The notes beneath the pieces were generated by a model that saw only the letters and a program-made list of their open reading frames with translations, had not been told where the DNA came from and searched no databases. A DNA stretch of 64,000 nt from Poseidonia sp038127845 (GTDB taxonomy: Archaea > Thermoplasmatota > Poseidoniia > Poseidoniales > Poseidoniaceae): contig JAYPIL010000002.1 of assembly GCA_038127845.1 (NCBI GenBank), forward strand, positions 5,788 to 69,787, read 5' to 3'. A program made the position numbers and the translations under genes. Of the stretch, positions 1 through 9,478 are shown piece after piece (within the stretch, counting starts at the first letter, position 1; each line of letters begins with the position of its first letter).

Positions 1-847
1 CTCGGTTGCGAATGATGTTGGTGTAACAGAAGATGTTTTCACTGAACGCATCGGACCACTGCAAGGCCAATTCCACCGTCACAGGCCCTTTTTCGATCTC
101 CTTTTCACCCGTGATGAGAATGGGTTCATCGTGAAGCGTTTCGCGACGTGCATTGATTTGCTTCACGAATTCAGAGATACCACCCTCATAGTGGTGCTCA
201 ACAACGACAGCCTCCTCGCTGCGTTCATCGGCGATGATAATTTTCAATCCGGCATTGAGGAAGGATGTTTCTTTGAGGCGGCTATCGATTTGGTCAAAGT
301 CAAATTCAAGAATGTTGGTGAAAATTTCCCTGTCGGGCTTGAACGTGATGGTGGTCCCGGTGTCGTTGCATTCGCCAACGGTCTCGAGTTCGGTGACGCG
401 AACGCCGGCCTCAAATCGCTGCTTGTAGATCGTCCCATCACGGTGAATGACCACATCCATCCATTCGGAAACGGCGTTTACGGCAGAAACTCCCACGCCG
501 TGGAGGCCGCCGCTCACCTTGTACGAACTGTTGTCGAATTTACCGCCAGCGTGCAGTTTGGTCATGATCACTTCGGCAGCCGAGATGCCAAACTCCTCGT
601 GCGTATCAACGGGGATGCCCCGCCCGTAGTCTCTGACAGACAACGAATGGTCAGGGTGGAGGGTGACTTCGACCACGTTGTTAAATCCAGCAAGATGCTC
701 GTCCACGGAGTTGTCAACCACCTCCCAAATGCAGTGATGGAGGGCAGATCCATCGTGAGGGTCGCCAAGATACATTCCTGGTCGTTTGCGAACGGCCTCG
801 AGTCCTTCGAGTACCTGGATGCTGTCGGCGCCGTAATCATCGGACAT
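1..847 (-). CDS. gyrB: DNA gyrase subunit B, N-terminal part (runs off window)
   Basis: ATPase subunit of type IIA topoisomerase, which with GyrA introduces negative supercoils using ATP. The visible 282 residues begin MSDDYGADSIQVLEG and include the GHKL ATPase fold: the N-box EVVDNSVDE (residues 42-50, Asn46), the G1 box RDYGRGIP (72-79) and the ATP-lid glycines GGLHGVG (113-119), followed by the start of the transducer domain. There is no stop before the window edge, so the C-terminal two thirds, including the TOPRIM domain, lie outside. The ATG at 847 is preceded by a TATA-like GTAAAATAGT near 944-935. Gyrase in an archaeon is generally regarded as acquired from bacteria and is known from Thermoplasmata and marine euryarchaea. 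ParE is the only serious alternative name; without GyrA in view I favour gyrase on family frequency. Confidence 0.93.
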   Translation of the reverse strand, partial: MSDDYGADSIQVLEGLEAVRKRPGMYLGDPHDGSALHHCIWEVVDNSVDEHLAGFNNVVEVTLHPDHSLSVRDYGRGIPVDTHEEFGISAAEVIMTKLHAGGKFDNSSYKVSGGLHGVGVSAVNAVSEWMDVVIHRDGTIYKQRFEAGVRVTELETVGECNDTGTTITFKPDREIFTNILEFDFDQIDSRLKETSFLNAGLKIIIADERSEEAVVVEHHYEGGISEFVKQINARRETLHDEPILITGEKEIEKGPVTVELALQWSDAFSENIFCYTNIIRNR

Positions 848-934
848 GGTATCAACTCAAGTGGAGGGTTTTGGGGGTCAAAAACGAAGAACTGCGAACC
901 GATTTCAAACCGAACGAATCTCTTGCCCCCCTCC

Positions 935-944
935 ACTATTTTAC
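935..944 (-). promoter_or_regulatory. Candidate TATA box for gyrB
   Basis: On the minus strand this reads GTAAAATAGT, an archaeal TATA-like octamer about 90 bases before the gyrB ATG. A second AT-rich stretch (GGTATAAACA on plus, near 957-966) could be the box for the divergent aroD, although it lies about 180 bases from that start. The 848-1143 gap contains no supported gene. Inference from base composition only. Confidence 0.3.
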
Positions 945-1143
945 CCCCTGCGACAGGGTATAAACATACCCCTTTGCAAGGCTCAAAAACGCGTGATTGC
1001 GCCACATTTTGTGAGCCTCAGCGACCTCTCAAAAAACCCTTTTCTGAAAACCCAAGAATCGACTCCATCCCAGACGGTGCTGCGGGTGAGTTTGAGGACA
1101 ACGGAGGCGTGAGCGTTAAGAACAAAGGTCAGGTGGCGCATTC

Positions 1144-1941
1144 ATGCCTGAACCAAAAGTGTGCGTTTCACTTGACGGAACCACGGTGAAATCAATGGCC
1201 GACGAGGCTGCAAGAGCCAACCTCGCTGGCGCCGATTTCGTTGAGGTTCGTTTTGACCGATTGTACCTCAAGAAACCCGAACCCACTGAGATTGAGGGCG
1301 AGGATGGGGAAATCAAGCGGGTGATGCCCGATGAATCCGAATGGCCGGCAAAGGATGTCACCGAAGTTGACGTGGAAGCCTCCATTCAATCGTTGAAGGA
1401 AAGCATCCCCCTCCCTGTGATCTTCACGGCTCGCCCGGTCAGTGAAGGTGGATTTTTCCCCGGCAGTGAAGAAGAGCGCCTCAATGTCCTCACAGAGGCC
1501 ATTAACTCCGGTGTGAACAGCATCGATCTGGAACTGTCCATCGGCGAGAGCGAACGGTCTAACCTGGCCGAAATGGCATCAAAAGCCAATGTCCGCGTCA
1601 TCTCCTCCATCCACAACACCACCACCACCCCGAGCGCTGAAGAATTGGTATCCATGGTGAAAGAGCACGGGGCTGATGGAAATCTCTTCAAATTCTGTGG
1701 AACCGTCAACGACCACCAAGACGCACTGCAAATTGTCGAAGCAAGCTATGTACTCAAGGATGGCAAGTTCACCTTTTCGTTGATGGCCCTCGGCAACGGT
1801 GGCGACTGGGCTCGTCTGCACGCCCCCGTTCTCGGTCAGTCAATGGTCTACGCAACGCTGCGCTCAGAGCACAAACTTTCCAACAAAGGCTTGGTGAACG
1901 TGCGCGACCTCAAGAATGCATGGACCTTGATGGAATATTGA
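1144..1941 (+). CDS. aroD: 3-dehydroquinate dehydratase, type I
   Basis: Catalyses the third step of the shikimate pathway, 3-dehydroquinate to 3-dehydroshikimate, through a Schiff-base lysine in a TIM barrel. The 265-residue length fits the type I family (about 220-270). Visible motifs are the early-strand EVRFDRL (34-40), the catalytic His157 in SSIHNT, the Schiff-base Lys183 in LFKFCGTVND and a late G-x-x-R-type loop around MVYATLRS. There is an insertion of about 25 acidic and basic residues after residue 40 that is not typical of short bacterial enzymes. The gene is divergent from gyrB and ends 2 bases before the convergent membrane-protein gene. No other aro gene is in the window. Confidence 0.88.
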   Translation: MPEPKVCVSLDGTTVKSMADEAARANLAGADFVEVRFDRLYLKKPEPTEIEGEDGEIKRVMPDESEWPAKDVTEVDVEASIQSLKESIPLPVIFTARPVSEGGFFPGSEEERLNVLTEAINSGVNSIDLELSIGESERSNLAEMASKANVRVISSIHNTTTTPSAEELVSMVKEHGADGNLFKFCGTVNDHQDALQIVEASYVLKDGKFTFSLMALGNGGDWARLHAPVLGQSMVYATLRSEHKLSNKGLVNVRDLKNAWTLMEY

Positions 1942-1943
1942 AG

Positions 1944-2990
1944 TTAACCCTCTGGTGGTTCTTTGGTTGCCTCTGCAGAGGCCTGTTCGAGGTGAGGAAC
2001 CGAGGTTGCCTTCTCATTTGAAGAAGATCCGAGTCCCGATTCCATGTACCGCTTGTTCAACAGCACCGGAGCAACCACAAGGCCAACGATCAAGCCGAAC
2101 AGCACAAGCGGGACGGTCCATGGTGGGAAAATCGCAGTTCGTTCCTCGGCGAGGATGGTCACATCAGCGACAACGACATTGCTCAACGGTTGAGCATCGT
2201 TGTCTCGTGTGTTGTCCCAGGTGTCAATCACGAGGTAGAAATCTTCCCATTCGTCATCACCAAAGAACGAAGAGTACACCTCTGGACCGTCCAGCGAAAG
2301 CGAAAACGTGGCTTGAGAGCGTGCTTCGTACTGATGGACATCACGGTAGGATTGCCAACCCAACGGATTGAAACTACGCCACTCAGGAGGGATGTCACTC
2401 AACACATCGCTGTCACCACCTGCGACATCGATGTCGTCCCACCACCATCCTCCATGCATCATCCAATACGCCTCTTCGTAGCGAGTATACTGCGAGCTCG
2501 TCATCAGGTAAATGTCACCGTTCGCTGGCACCTGCTCGCCGTTCTCGGTTGAGAAAAGCGACACACAAAACGTCGTGCGGTGGGCGCTTGAAAGGTTCAG
2601 ACGGAGGGCCCCCACGCTATCGTTGCCGATTTCCATGGTGATGTAATGCCCTTCTCGAAGCGGCCGGAGGGCCGTCAGCGGGCCGTTGGGCGTGTACATC
2701 CAAGGCTCTTCTGGATGAAGCGCTTCGTCCCATTCGTTGTTTTCCCCAACGCCAACGGGCCCATCGTCTTCGTCTATTTTTTCTCGACCATCCTCCTCAT
2801 ACACCCACATTGACTGCCAAGGTCGGTCAAACGGCACCAGTGCATGGCGTTGGACGGTGCTGTTCCATTCGGTGTTGACGATGTCACCCTCACAACCCGT
2901 GGCGGCTTGAGCCGGCAGTGTGGCCGGGCCAGCAACGACAAGAAGAGGAACGAGGAGAAGCCAAACGAGGAGAATCGGCCTCAAACGCAT
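1944..2990 (-). CDS. Predicted secreted, C-terminally anchored protein of unknown function
   Basis: I do not recognise a family. The 348-residue protein starts with a clear signal peptide (hydrophobic residues about 5-29, ending around PAQAATG) and has one membrane span near residues 295-315 (WTVPLVLFGLIVGLVVAPVL), followed by a short Lys/Glu-rich tail. The exported region in between is rich in Trp, Asp and Glu, as expected for a marine surface protein. It lies 45 bases downstream of the giant PKD metalloprotease gene on the same strand and is probably co-transcribed with it, so a role at the cell surface linked to that protease is possible but unproven. Confidence 0.7.
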   Translation of the reverse strand: MRLRPILLVWLLLVPLLVVAGPATLPAQAATGCEGDIVNTEWNSTVQRHALVPFDRPWQSMWVYEEDGREKIDEDDGPVGVGENNEWDEALHPEEPWMYTPNGPLTALRPLREGHYITMEIGNDSVGALRLNLSSAHRTTFCVSLFSTENGEQVPANGDIYLMTSSQYTRYEEAYWMMHGGWWWDDIDVAGGDSDVLSDIPPEWRSFNPLGWQSYRDVHQYEARSQATFSLSLDGPEVYSSFFGDDEWEDFYLVIDTWDNTRDNDAQPLSNVVVADVTILAEERTAIFPPWTVPLVLFGLIVGLVVAPVLLNKRYMESGLGSSSNEKATSVPHLEQASAEATKEPPEG

Positions 2991-3035
2991 ACCTCCACCA
3001 AGTCGCCTGTTGACATGACGGTTTTAGGAGATTGC

Positions 3036-6000
3036 TCACCTTCGGCGCAGCGGGCGGATGTAACCGCTGTCATCGTTGCGTCGTTCGTCCTTTGACAGAA
3101 TTTTTGGCGCTGGAGGAGGTTGGTGGTGATCCATTCCCAACAATCCCCCTTGTGATTCGACAAGCTCGATGTCGGTGTATGTTTCAGCCGCCTCTTTCGC
3201 TTCTTCCTCGAGTTGACTTGGCTCTCGCATCACCAACCAGCCCAAAATCAGTGCAACAACGATGAGCGCCACAAAGGTCGCAAGTTCGGAGCCTGCTTCA
3301 GCGAGCCATGATTTCCATTCCTCAGCACTGAAATCGGAAAGTGAAGGTGGTCCTTCAGGTTCGGGAACAACCTCAATGTCCTCGGTGAGTTGGGCGCATT
3401 GCCCCATCCCGTCGCACACTTCAACCAGGATGGTGTAGTATCCCGTGGCCTCCCACGTGTGAATAGCACGGGTTGATGAACCTGCAAGGGGCGAGACCCA
3501 ATCGTCCATGGAATTCCCGTTTTCATCCGCATCAACTTCAATGTCGAAATCCCAACGCACGGTGAATTCCGTGAGGATTCGTTCGTCTCGCTCGCTGATG
3601 GAGCCGTCTTCAACATCCAAATCCCGATAAATCTCCATGGCCGTCCCTGCTTCCATGTCCGAAATTTCAGCATCGAACGACACGGAGGAGCCAACAAAGA
3701 TGCTCTCTGGTACGAAAATGGTGCTCACCTCGGGCGGATGGTCGACCACAACGGTGAACGTACTGCGGGTCACATCGCCCGTTCCAAACCCATCCCGAAC
3801 CGTCAACGACACGGTGTATGTACCGGGCAAGTCATAGGCGTGCCATGGTGATGCTGTGTGGTCGAGAGGAGTGGCGTCTCCGAAATCCCACGTGTATTCG
3901 ACCAAACCGTTCCATTCTGGCGATTCGGCCTCGAATGGAAGGTACTTGCCCTCAAACTGGCGGTCACCATCTCGGGTTCCGGCCGAGTCAAAATAGAGCA
4001 GGCGATGTGGGGCGGTGACCACCGCTCCATCCTCGTTGAAGGTATGCGACCAGTCTTCTGGTAGCGACCCCTCTGGGAACACCGTTGATGTGGAGATCAG
4101 TTCCCCATCAATCCAGCCGTCGAGAATCCGGACGTTGATGATGGGAAGTGGATTTGCAATTTGAACGGTCATCGTTCGAGGGAAGCTCTGCTCTCCTTGT
4201 TTGTCCGTCACCACCAAGGTCACCGTGTGGATACCTGGTGTGGTGAAGGTATGGGTGGCTTGGGGGCGGTCACCAAATGTGCCGTCGGAGAAGGTCCAAT
4301 TCCACGTCTCAATGTCGCTTGAATCGCCGACCAAGCCATCCGGGTCGATGCTGTCAAGCCCATCGAAGACGTAGGCTGTGTCGACCTCACCGTCTTCCTC
4401 TCGGAAATCAATTTCCCTTGAGCCCATGGAAGAGAGCGTACGAACATCAAACGTTGCAACTGGAATCTGGTTGAGGACAACGACGCTGAGGACTGCGGTT
4501 GCTTGGCTGCCATCATCATCGGTCACCGTGAGCGTGACCGTTTTGTTGCCGGGCGTGTCCCACGCAACCAACGGGTTTTCATCCGTGCTGGAGACGGTGG
4601 AGAAATCATCGCCTCTCATGGGCATGCCCGTACCGAGACGAACGCCATCCGGGAAGGACCATGCATAGGCAACAAGTTCGCCATCATCGTCCTTGAACAC
4701 GTCCGGCATCACCAAGGTCGTGTAGGTCATCGTGGTCATCGTTTCTGCAAAGATTTGGACAGGGACACGGTTGTTGACGTGAACCAGGATGGTCTTGACA
4801 CCGGTGTTGATTCCGTCCGAAACGGTGAGGGTGAGGTTGAACGTGGTGTTTTCCCCTTCCACGTCCTCCCATTCATGCTGTTGAGCGTACACACCGACAC
4901 CACCGCTTGAGGTACCGTCACCCCAATCCCATTGGAATTCGAGGTATTCCAGCGGAACGTTGTCGGCGGTTCGACCCGCAGAAAACAGGATGCGTTGACC
5001 GGTCAGCAGGGTCATCTCTTGGTCGATCACCACATTGTTGACGGTGATGATCGGCACGGGTTCCGAAACATCAGAGACATTGACCACGTGAACTTGGGTT
5101 TCCGACCAAGCACCACCCCGATCCTCAACCCTGAGGGTTGCGTTGAACGAGCCAACCTCCGTGTAAGATCGCAACGGAGATTTGAGGTTCGAAGAACCGT
5201 TGTCTCCGAAGACCCAAGCGTATGCGGTCGGTGTGTCAAGGTACGGAAGGGTGTTGTTGTCAAGCGAAAGGCCCCAGGCATCAAAACCACCGCCGAGGAA
5301 CTGGATGTTTTCCCAGGTCTGAACGTCGTTCGTGGAGACCGTGCCGTTTGCAACCGGTTTCATGTTGTTGAGAACCTGCGGGGAGGTCTGGAGTGTGTCC
5401 ACCACATCACCAAGCATGTCTTTCATGACCATGTCAAAGGAATACTGATCGGTGAGCGGGGCGGTGAAATGAACCTCCCCTGGCGCGTCAACCCCACCGC
5501 CTGCAGCGATTCTGTCGGTGATGGTGTCGACGACTTGACCGGTGCTGTCTTTGACACTGATTTCAACATCGAGATCCTCAAAGAAGGCGTTTGAGAGAAC
5601 ACCGTAGTTGATGTTCACGGTATCGTCAAGCCCGTCACCGTCACGGTCGCCCAAGACGGTGTTGTTCAGCGAGAGGGTGGCGGGCGAGGTGATGCGAGCG
5701 GCCTCGATGTCCACCACGCCGGTGGGATACGACGGGCCGCAGGAAGTGTAGTCGCAATCAGCGACGGTGCTGGCGTACCACGTGATCACCCAGACCTCGT
5801 CGGTAAGATTGCCGAATCCGGGAACAAGGCCGGTGGCGACGTTGTTCACGAAGTCAAGTTCGGAAACCGACCACAAGCCATCGGTGGTAGCTTTGGTTGC
5901 GATCACGCCTTCAAACTGACTCTTGTCAGCCGTGAGGCGGAGCGTCAATGGAGCGGGTGAGGCGGCACCGGGTGTGAATTTGAAGGAGCGAAGGCCCCAG

Positions 6001-7268
6001 CCTTCCAGCGTGTTGCCCGTCGAAGACCACGGTCCGGACCAATCGCTGTTGGTTTCCGTTGCCTGTGCCCGACAGAACGCGCCCCCCGTGCAAACGGGAT
6101 TCAAGTCAAGGTTTGGATATCCGTAGATGCCTTGGTCAGAATCCAAGGTGACGGCCACGCTGAAATTCGCAAAGGCTTCGTTCATGGTGCGGCCAAGAAG
6201 CCCTACCTGACCTGCTTGAGGCGAGAGAAGAAGATTTTCCACGCCGCGCCCGCCAGTTGCGGAATCTTGAACCAATTGACGAACGGCAGGCCCGCCTCCC
6301 AAGTGTTCTGCGAGGTACATCGTGAAGAGATATCCTGCGCCGTAGTCTGCAATGCGTTGGTTCCACCAACGAACCGATTGTTCAGGGGAGCCCGTCCAGG
6401 CATTGACGTGGCCACGGAGTGTGGAGTCTGCACCAAAGCAGAGGTAGATGGCCACGTCTGCGTTGCCTTCGTCAATCCAGAGATTCTCGTAAGGATCCAA
6501 GGCATTGTGCAAGAGATGTTCAAGCTCGTGAGCCAAAATGGATTTGCCCCAACTCAGCGTGATGTCTGCAAAATCGACGAACACGGCTTCCCGTGAACTC
6601 GCAAAGGAAGGAGCGAAGTAGCCTCCGGTGTTGTAGGCGCCATCGATGTCGTAGATGATGATCTGCACCTGGCAGTTGTTGTCAACATCGGGCGGCGCCA
6701 AGCCTCGTCCATCTTGGTAGTCTTTCCCGTAGTAGGTGGTCATGGTCGGATAAATGGTGGAATCCCACGTGCTCGCAAGGTTGTTGAGGACGGTTGAACT
6801 CAAGGTTCGGCCGCTCTGAACGATGAACGCCACCGTGGTGGTGGTTTTGGCGACGTAGGCGGAGATTTGCCCCCCCGCGGTGTTGACATTGAGGCTGTCT
6901 CCGACTGAATGGGGCGTGCAGGCTCGGCCAGATGACCGGCCCATGGAAGGTTCAACCACCATGGAATCAACGCCCGGTCGACCGGCATCAATCCACGCCT
7001 GGCGCATGAAGGATGTGGCCGAAACGACGGGTTCGTCTTCATGAATAAACAAATACTCACTTCCTGTACTCGGGTCGAATTCATCCAAATCTCCGATGAC
7101 AATACCACCCGCCTGATAGGGGGATGTCTCGCTGGATGTTTCGGTTTGGCTGGCACCCACCGAAAGCAGAAGCGGGCCCGTGCTGGCGAAGAGCATGATG
7201 AGCACGAAGAAAAAGGCTGGACTAGAACGGCGTTCCGACAAAAATTTCACCTGCGAGAATCGTAGCAC
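3036..7268 (-). CDS. Giant secreted zinc metalloprotease with multiple PKD domains and C-terminal membrane anchor
   Basis: A 1410-residue surface protein. Residues about 15-38 form a signal peptide. A gluzincin-type protease domain follows with HELEHLLH (247-254), where HExxH supplies two zinc ligands, and WIDEGNAD (265-272), where Glu267 is the likely third ligand, as in M30/hyicolysin-like and related families. The C-terminal half has repeated PKD-like beta sandwiches, seen as WVFGDNGSS, WDWGDGTSS, WTFSDGTFGD, WDFGDATPLD and similar strands, each followed by the typical G-x-x-x-V-x-L-x-V-x-D/N ending. A calcium-type motif DRDGDGLDD lies between the protease and the PKD repeats. One transmembrane helix (ATFVALIVVALILGWLV) and a charged cytosolic tail end the protein. 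It probably degrades extracellular protein while tethered to the cell. The protease fold is well supported; the exact peptidase family is not certain. Confidence 0.88.
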   Translation of the reverse strand: MLRFSQVKFLSERRSSPAFFFVLIMLFASTGPLLLSVGASQTETSSETSPYQAGGIVIGDLDEFDPSTGSEYLFIHEDEPVVSATSFMRQAWIDAGRPGVDSMVVEPSMGRSSGRACTPHSVGDSLNVNTAGGQISAYVAKTTTTVAFIVQSGRTLSSTVLNNLASTWDSTIYPTMTTYYGKDYQDGRGLAPPDVDNNCQVQIIIYDIDGAYNTGGYFAPSFASSREAVFVDFADITLSWGKSILAHELEHLLHNALDPYENLWIDEGNADVAIYLCFGADSTLRGHVNAWTGSPEQSVRWWNQRIADYGAGYLFTMYLAEHLGGGPAVRQLVQDSATGGRGVENLLLSPQAGQVGLLGRTMNEAFANFSVAVTLDSDQGIYGYPNLDLNPVCTGGAFCRAQATETNSDWSGPWSSTGNTLEGWGLRSFKFTPGAASPAPLTLRLTADKSQFEGVIATKATTDGLWSVSELDFVNNVATGLVPGFGNLTDEVWVITWYASTVADCDYTSCGPSYPTGVVDIEAARITSPATLSLNNTVLGDRDGDGLDDTVNINYGVLSNAFFEDLDVEISVKDSTGQVVDTITDRIAAGGGVDAPGEVHFTAPLTDQYSFDMVMKDMLGDVVDTLQTSPQVLNNMKPVANGTVSTNDVQTWENIQFLGGGFDAWGLSLDNNTLPYLDTPTAYAWVFGDNGSSNLKSPLRSYTEVGSFNATLRVEDRGGAWSETQVHVVNVSDVSEPVPIITVNNVVIDQEMTLLTGQRILFSAGRTADNVPLEYLEFQWDWGDGTSSGGVGVYAQQHEWEDVEGENTTFNLTLTVSDGINTGVKTILVHVNNRVPVQIFAETMTTMTYTTLVMPDVFKDDDGELVAYAWSFPDGVRLGTGMPMRGDDFSTVSSTDENPLVAWDTPGNKTVTLTVTDDDGSQATAVLSVVVLNQIPVATFDVRTLSSMGSREIDFREEDGEVDTAYVFDGLDSIDPDGLVGDSSDIETWNWTFSDGTFGDRPQATHTFTTPGIHTVTLVVTDKQGEQSFPRTMTVQIANPLPIINVRILDGWIDGELISTSTVFPEGSLPEDWSHTFNEDGAVVTAPHRLLYFDSAGTRDGDRQFEGKYLPFEAESPEWNGLVEYTWDFGDATPLDHTASPWHAYDLPGTYTVSLTVRDGFGTGDVTRSTFTVVVDHPPEVSTIFVPESIFVGSSVSFDAEISDMEAGTAMEIYRDLDVEDGSISERDERILTEFTVRWDFDIEVDADENGNSMDDWVSPLAGSSTRAIHTWEATGYYTILVEVCDGMGQCAQLTEDIEVVPEPEGPPSLSDFSAEEWKSWLAEAGSELATFVALIVVALILGWLVMREPSQLEEEAKEAAETYTDIELVESQGGLLGMDHHQPPPAPKILSKDERRNDDSGYIRPLRRR

Positions 7269-7295
7269 GAGTTCCTATTTTCACGAAACAAAAGG

Positions 7296-7306
7296 AGGTA
7301 TTTAAG
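7296..7306 (+). promoter_or_regulatory. TATA box for the M28 peptidase gene
   Basis: GGTATTTAAG lies about 28 bases before the ATG at 7329, the spacing expected when the transcript starts at or next to the start codon. This suggests a leaderless mRNA. It sits in the 60-base gap between two divergent secreted-protease genes. Confidence 0.45.
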
Positions 7307-7328
7307 AGTCCGTGGTCAAGGCGTCATC

Positions 7329-8549
7329 ATGCATCACGTCAAGTCTCGTGTGCAGAGGCGACATCGGCCGCTCATATGGCTGCTGCTCACCGCCTTGGTG
7401 ATGCCATTTCTGCCCGGAGATGCGGCTTCGGTTCCTTGGGACGACGCCGACGCCGCCCTGTGCAGCCAACTCGACAATCTGGCCTTCAACGGCACCTTGG
7501 CAAACGAATCGGTGCAGTGGCAAGTTTCTCTGGGCCCGAGGATTCCTGAATCCACCGCTTCGCAAGAATTTCGCGACACCATCACCACTGATTTGGCCGC
7601 AAAAGGCTGGATCATCACCCAAACCGTCCACGAGCGTCACGGCATGAACTTGACCAACGTCGAGGCACGTTGGGTTTCGAGCGAACCTCAATACGGCCAG
7701 GTGGTCCTCTCCGCTCACTACGACTCACGAAACATCGCCGACCGAGATCTCAACGAAACAAACCAAACCTTACCCGTTCCTGGCGCCAACGACGGGGCAA
7801 GCGGTACGGCGGTTTTGCTGGAAATGGCACGTCATATTCCCAACATGTCCCTCCCCTACGACGTGGTGTTGTTTTGGAACGATGCTGAAGACCAAAACTC
7901 GAACTACACCGTTGGGGCCGAGGCGTGGGCGGAAAATCTCTCGGAAACCGAAGTGGCGACCACGGAATCCTTCGTTCTACTCGACATGGTTGGCGATGCG
8001 GATTTGCAGTTGCAGAACATCATGCCGGGCAACGACACCCTGAAGCAACGCATTATCAGGTTGGGACAATCGCTTGGCATGGTGAACGGTTCAGCAGATT
8101 GCAACGGAGCAGTTGGATCCGACATCATTCAGTACGATGTGAAGGTCCACGTACTCGACGATCACGTGCATCCACACGAACTGAACATTCCAAGCATCGA
8201 CATCATGGACCCCGTCTACGGAGAAGAGAAGACGTGGAGCTTCGGAACCCTATGGCACACGATGGAAGATACACCGGACAAAGTCAGCGCTGAGTCGTTG
8301 GGAAGTGTTGGCCAGTTGGTTGAACTTGGCCTGCGAACCAATGCGTTTGTTGGAATTATCGAGCCCTCTTCGCAAACCGAGACCAACGAAGGCGAAGGCA
8401 CAGAGGTCAACCAAAGCGAAGGCGCTGAAGTTGAACCTTCGTCTTCCGATGACAATTCAGGATCTCCCCGGTTGACGTTGCTTGCCAGCGTCGCCTTGGG
8501 TACAGTCCTGCTTGGACTGATATTTGCTGAATGGAAGTTGCGACCATGA
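7329..8549 (+). CDS. Secreted M28-family metallopeptidase, membrane anchored
   Basis: A 406-residue aminopeptidase or glutaminyl-cyclase-like zinc enzyme acting outside the membrane. It has a signal peptide (about residues 13-32) and a C-terminal transmembrane helix (LTLLASVALGTVLLGLIFA). The co-catalytic zinc site is readable in order: SAHYDSR (His and Asp region), PGANDGASG (bridging Asp), FWNDAEDQN at the position of the usual D-x-E-E, LLDMVGD (Asp ligand) and HTMEDTPDKV (last His ligand). The second Glu of the usual EE pair is Asp here, a conservative change. A Glu/Ser-rich linker precedes the anchor. It is divergent from the PKD metalloprotease, so both may serve extracellular protein degradation. 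Substrate cannot be read from sequence. Confidence 0.87.
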   Translation: MHHVKSRVQRRHRPLIWLLLTALVMPFLPGDAASVPWDDADAALCSQLDNLAFNGTLANESVQWQVSLGPRIPESTASQEFRDTITTDLAAKGWIITQTVHERHGMNLTNVEARWVSSEPQYGQVVLSAHYDSRNIADRDLNETNQTLPVPGANDGASGTAVLLEMARHIPNMSLPYDVVLFWNDAEDQNSNYTVGAEAWAENLSETEVATTESFVLLDMVGDADLQLQNIMPGNDTLKQRIIRLGQSLGMVNGSADCNGAVGSDIIQYDVKVHVLDDHVHPHELNIPSIDIMDPVYGEEKTWSFGTLWHTMEDTPDKVSAESLGSVGQLVELGLRTNAFVGIIEPSSQTETNEGEGTEVNQSEGAEVEPSSSDDNSGSPRLTLLASVALGTVLLGLIFAEWKLRP

Positions 8550-8618
8550 CCATCGTGCGCGGTAAAATATGGAAGAGGTCATATCCGCGCATGTCATCGC
8601 ACGACTGGAGGGGCTACT

Positions 8619-9476
8619 GTGGACGATGACCGTGAACGGCGAATGGAAGCCCTTCGGGCCCGGGTGCAAGCCAAGAAGGCGGCTGGTGCTTTGCCCGTTC
8701 AAAACGAAGAATTGGTGGTGACGTCTGCCGATGTGCAACACGACGGGGCGCTTGGAGAGGTGAGTCGGTCTGACGATTGGTTGGAGATGATCGATCGAGA
8801 TGCGGATCGTTGGCGGAATCTCGCTGCAGCCTTGATTTTCATTGGGAGTATCCTCGGCATCATCAGCGGCGCATTGATTCTTCAAGGCAATCCGAGTGAA
8901 TTGCTCAACACCTCCTTGTTTGCTGAGCAGGACACCGTTGACATATCGGGTTCAGCGCTGGAAGATGTCGACGGTTCAGGCGTTGCGAACGTCACCGTTG
9001 AATTGTTTGAGGACGGTTCGGGGGCGCTGTTACAAACCACCCTTACGGACCAGTTCGGGTACTACTCGATGGACAACGTGAAGCAAGAAATCCACGTGAT
9101 TGTCTTCACCAAAGACGGCTATGTTACCGTTGAACGAACGTTTGTCCCCGACAACGTCGGCCTCGACCCCGTGACCATGAAATCCGGGAACGGAACTCGG
9201 ACAGAAAGCGACGAACAATCCATTTCAGGATGGACGCTTGACAATGCCGTGGGCCTTTCCAGTGCTATTGGGCTCATCACGATTGTATCGGCGTTCTTCG
9301 GCATCCAATCAGCGGTAGAAATTCGGCGTGGTAAGCACTACCGTCGAAGCCAATACCTTGCAGGCATTTCTCTCTTTAGCCGAGGGCTGATCATCGTCGG
9401 CCCTGCCCTCATTTTGTTTGGCATGGTTGTCAACGTCTTTGCCCGGGATGATTTTGAGGACCGCCGCGAGGATTGA
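8619..9476 (+). CDS. Membrane protein with carboxypeptidase-regulatory-like (CarbR/CNA-B type) domain
   Basis: A 285-residue integral membrane protein with a GTG start, chosen because GGAGGGG lies about six bases upstream. It has an N-terminal charged cytosolic helix (about residues 1-65), a first membrane span (LAAALIFIGSILGIISGALI) and an external beta-sandwich of about 85 residues. The sandwich has the pattern SGSALEDVDGSGVANVTV, then TTLTDQFGYYSMDNV, then FTKDGYVTVERTF, which matches carboxypeptidase-regulatory-like domains. Two more spans flank a basic loop near GKHYRRSQYL. No catalytic motif is visible, so a scaffold or surface role is likely. Its stop codon is followed after two bases by the ATG of the thymidylate kinase gene (TGACCATG), suggesting coupled translation. 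Confidence 0.75.
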   Translation: MDDDRERRMEALRARVQAKKAAGALPVQNEELVVTSADVQHDGALGEVSRSDDWLEMIDRDADRWRNLAAALIFIGSILGIISGALILQGNPSELLNTSLFAEQDTVDISGSALEDVDGSGVANVTVELFEDGSGALLQTTLTDQFGYYSMDNVKQEIHVIVFTKDGYVTVERTFVPDNVGLDPVTMKSGNGTRTESDEQSISGWTLDNAVGLSSAIGLITIVSAFFGIQSAVEIRRGKHYRRSQYLAGISLFSRGLIIVGPALILFGMVVNVFARDDFEDRRED

Positions 9477-9478
9477 CC

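Noticed and set aside
131..1189. Open frame of 352 codons on the plus strand
   Set aside because: Antisense to gyrB and running across the gyrB-aroD intergenic region; the GyrB translation on the minus strand is certain.
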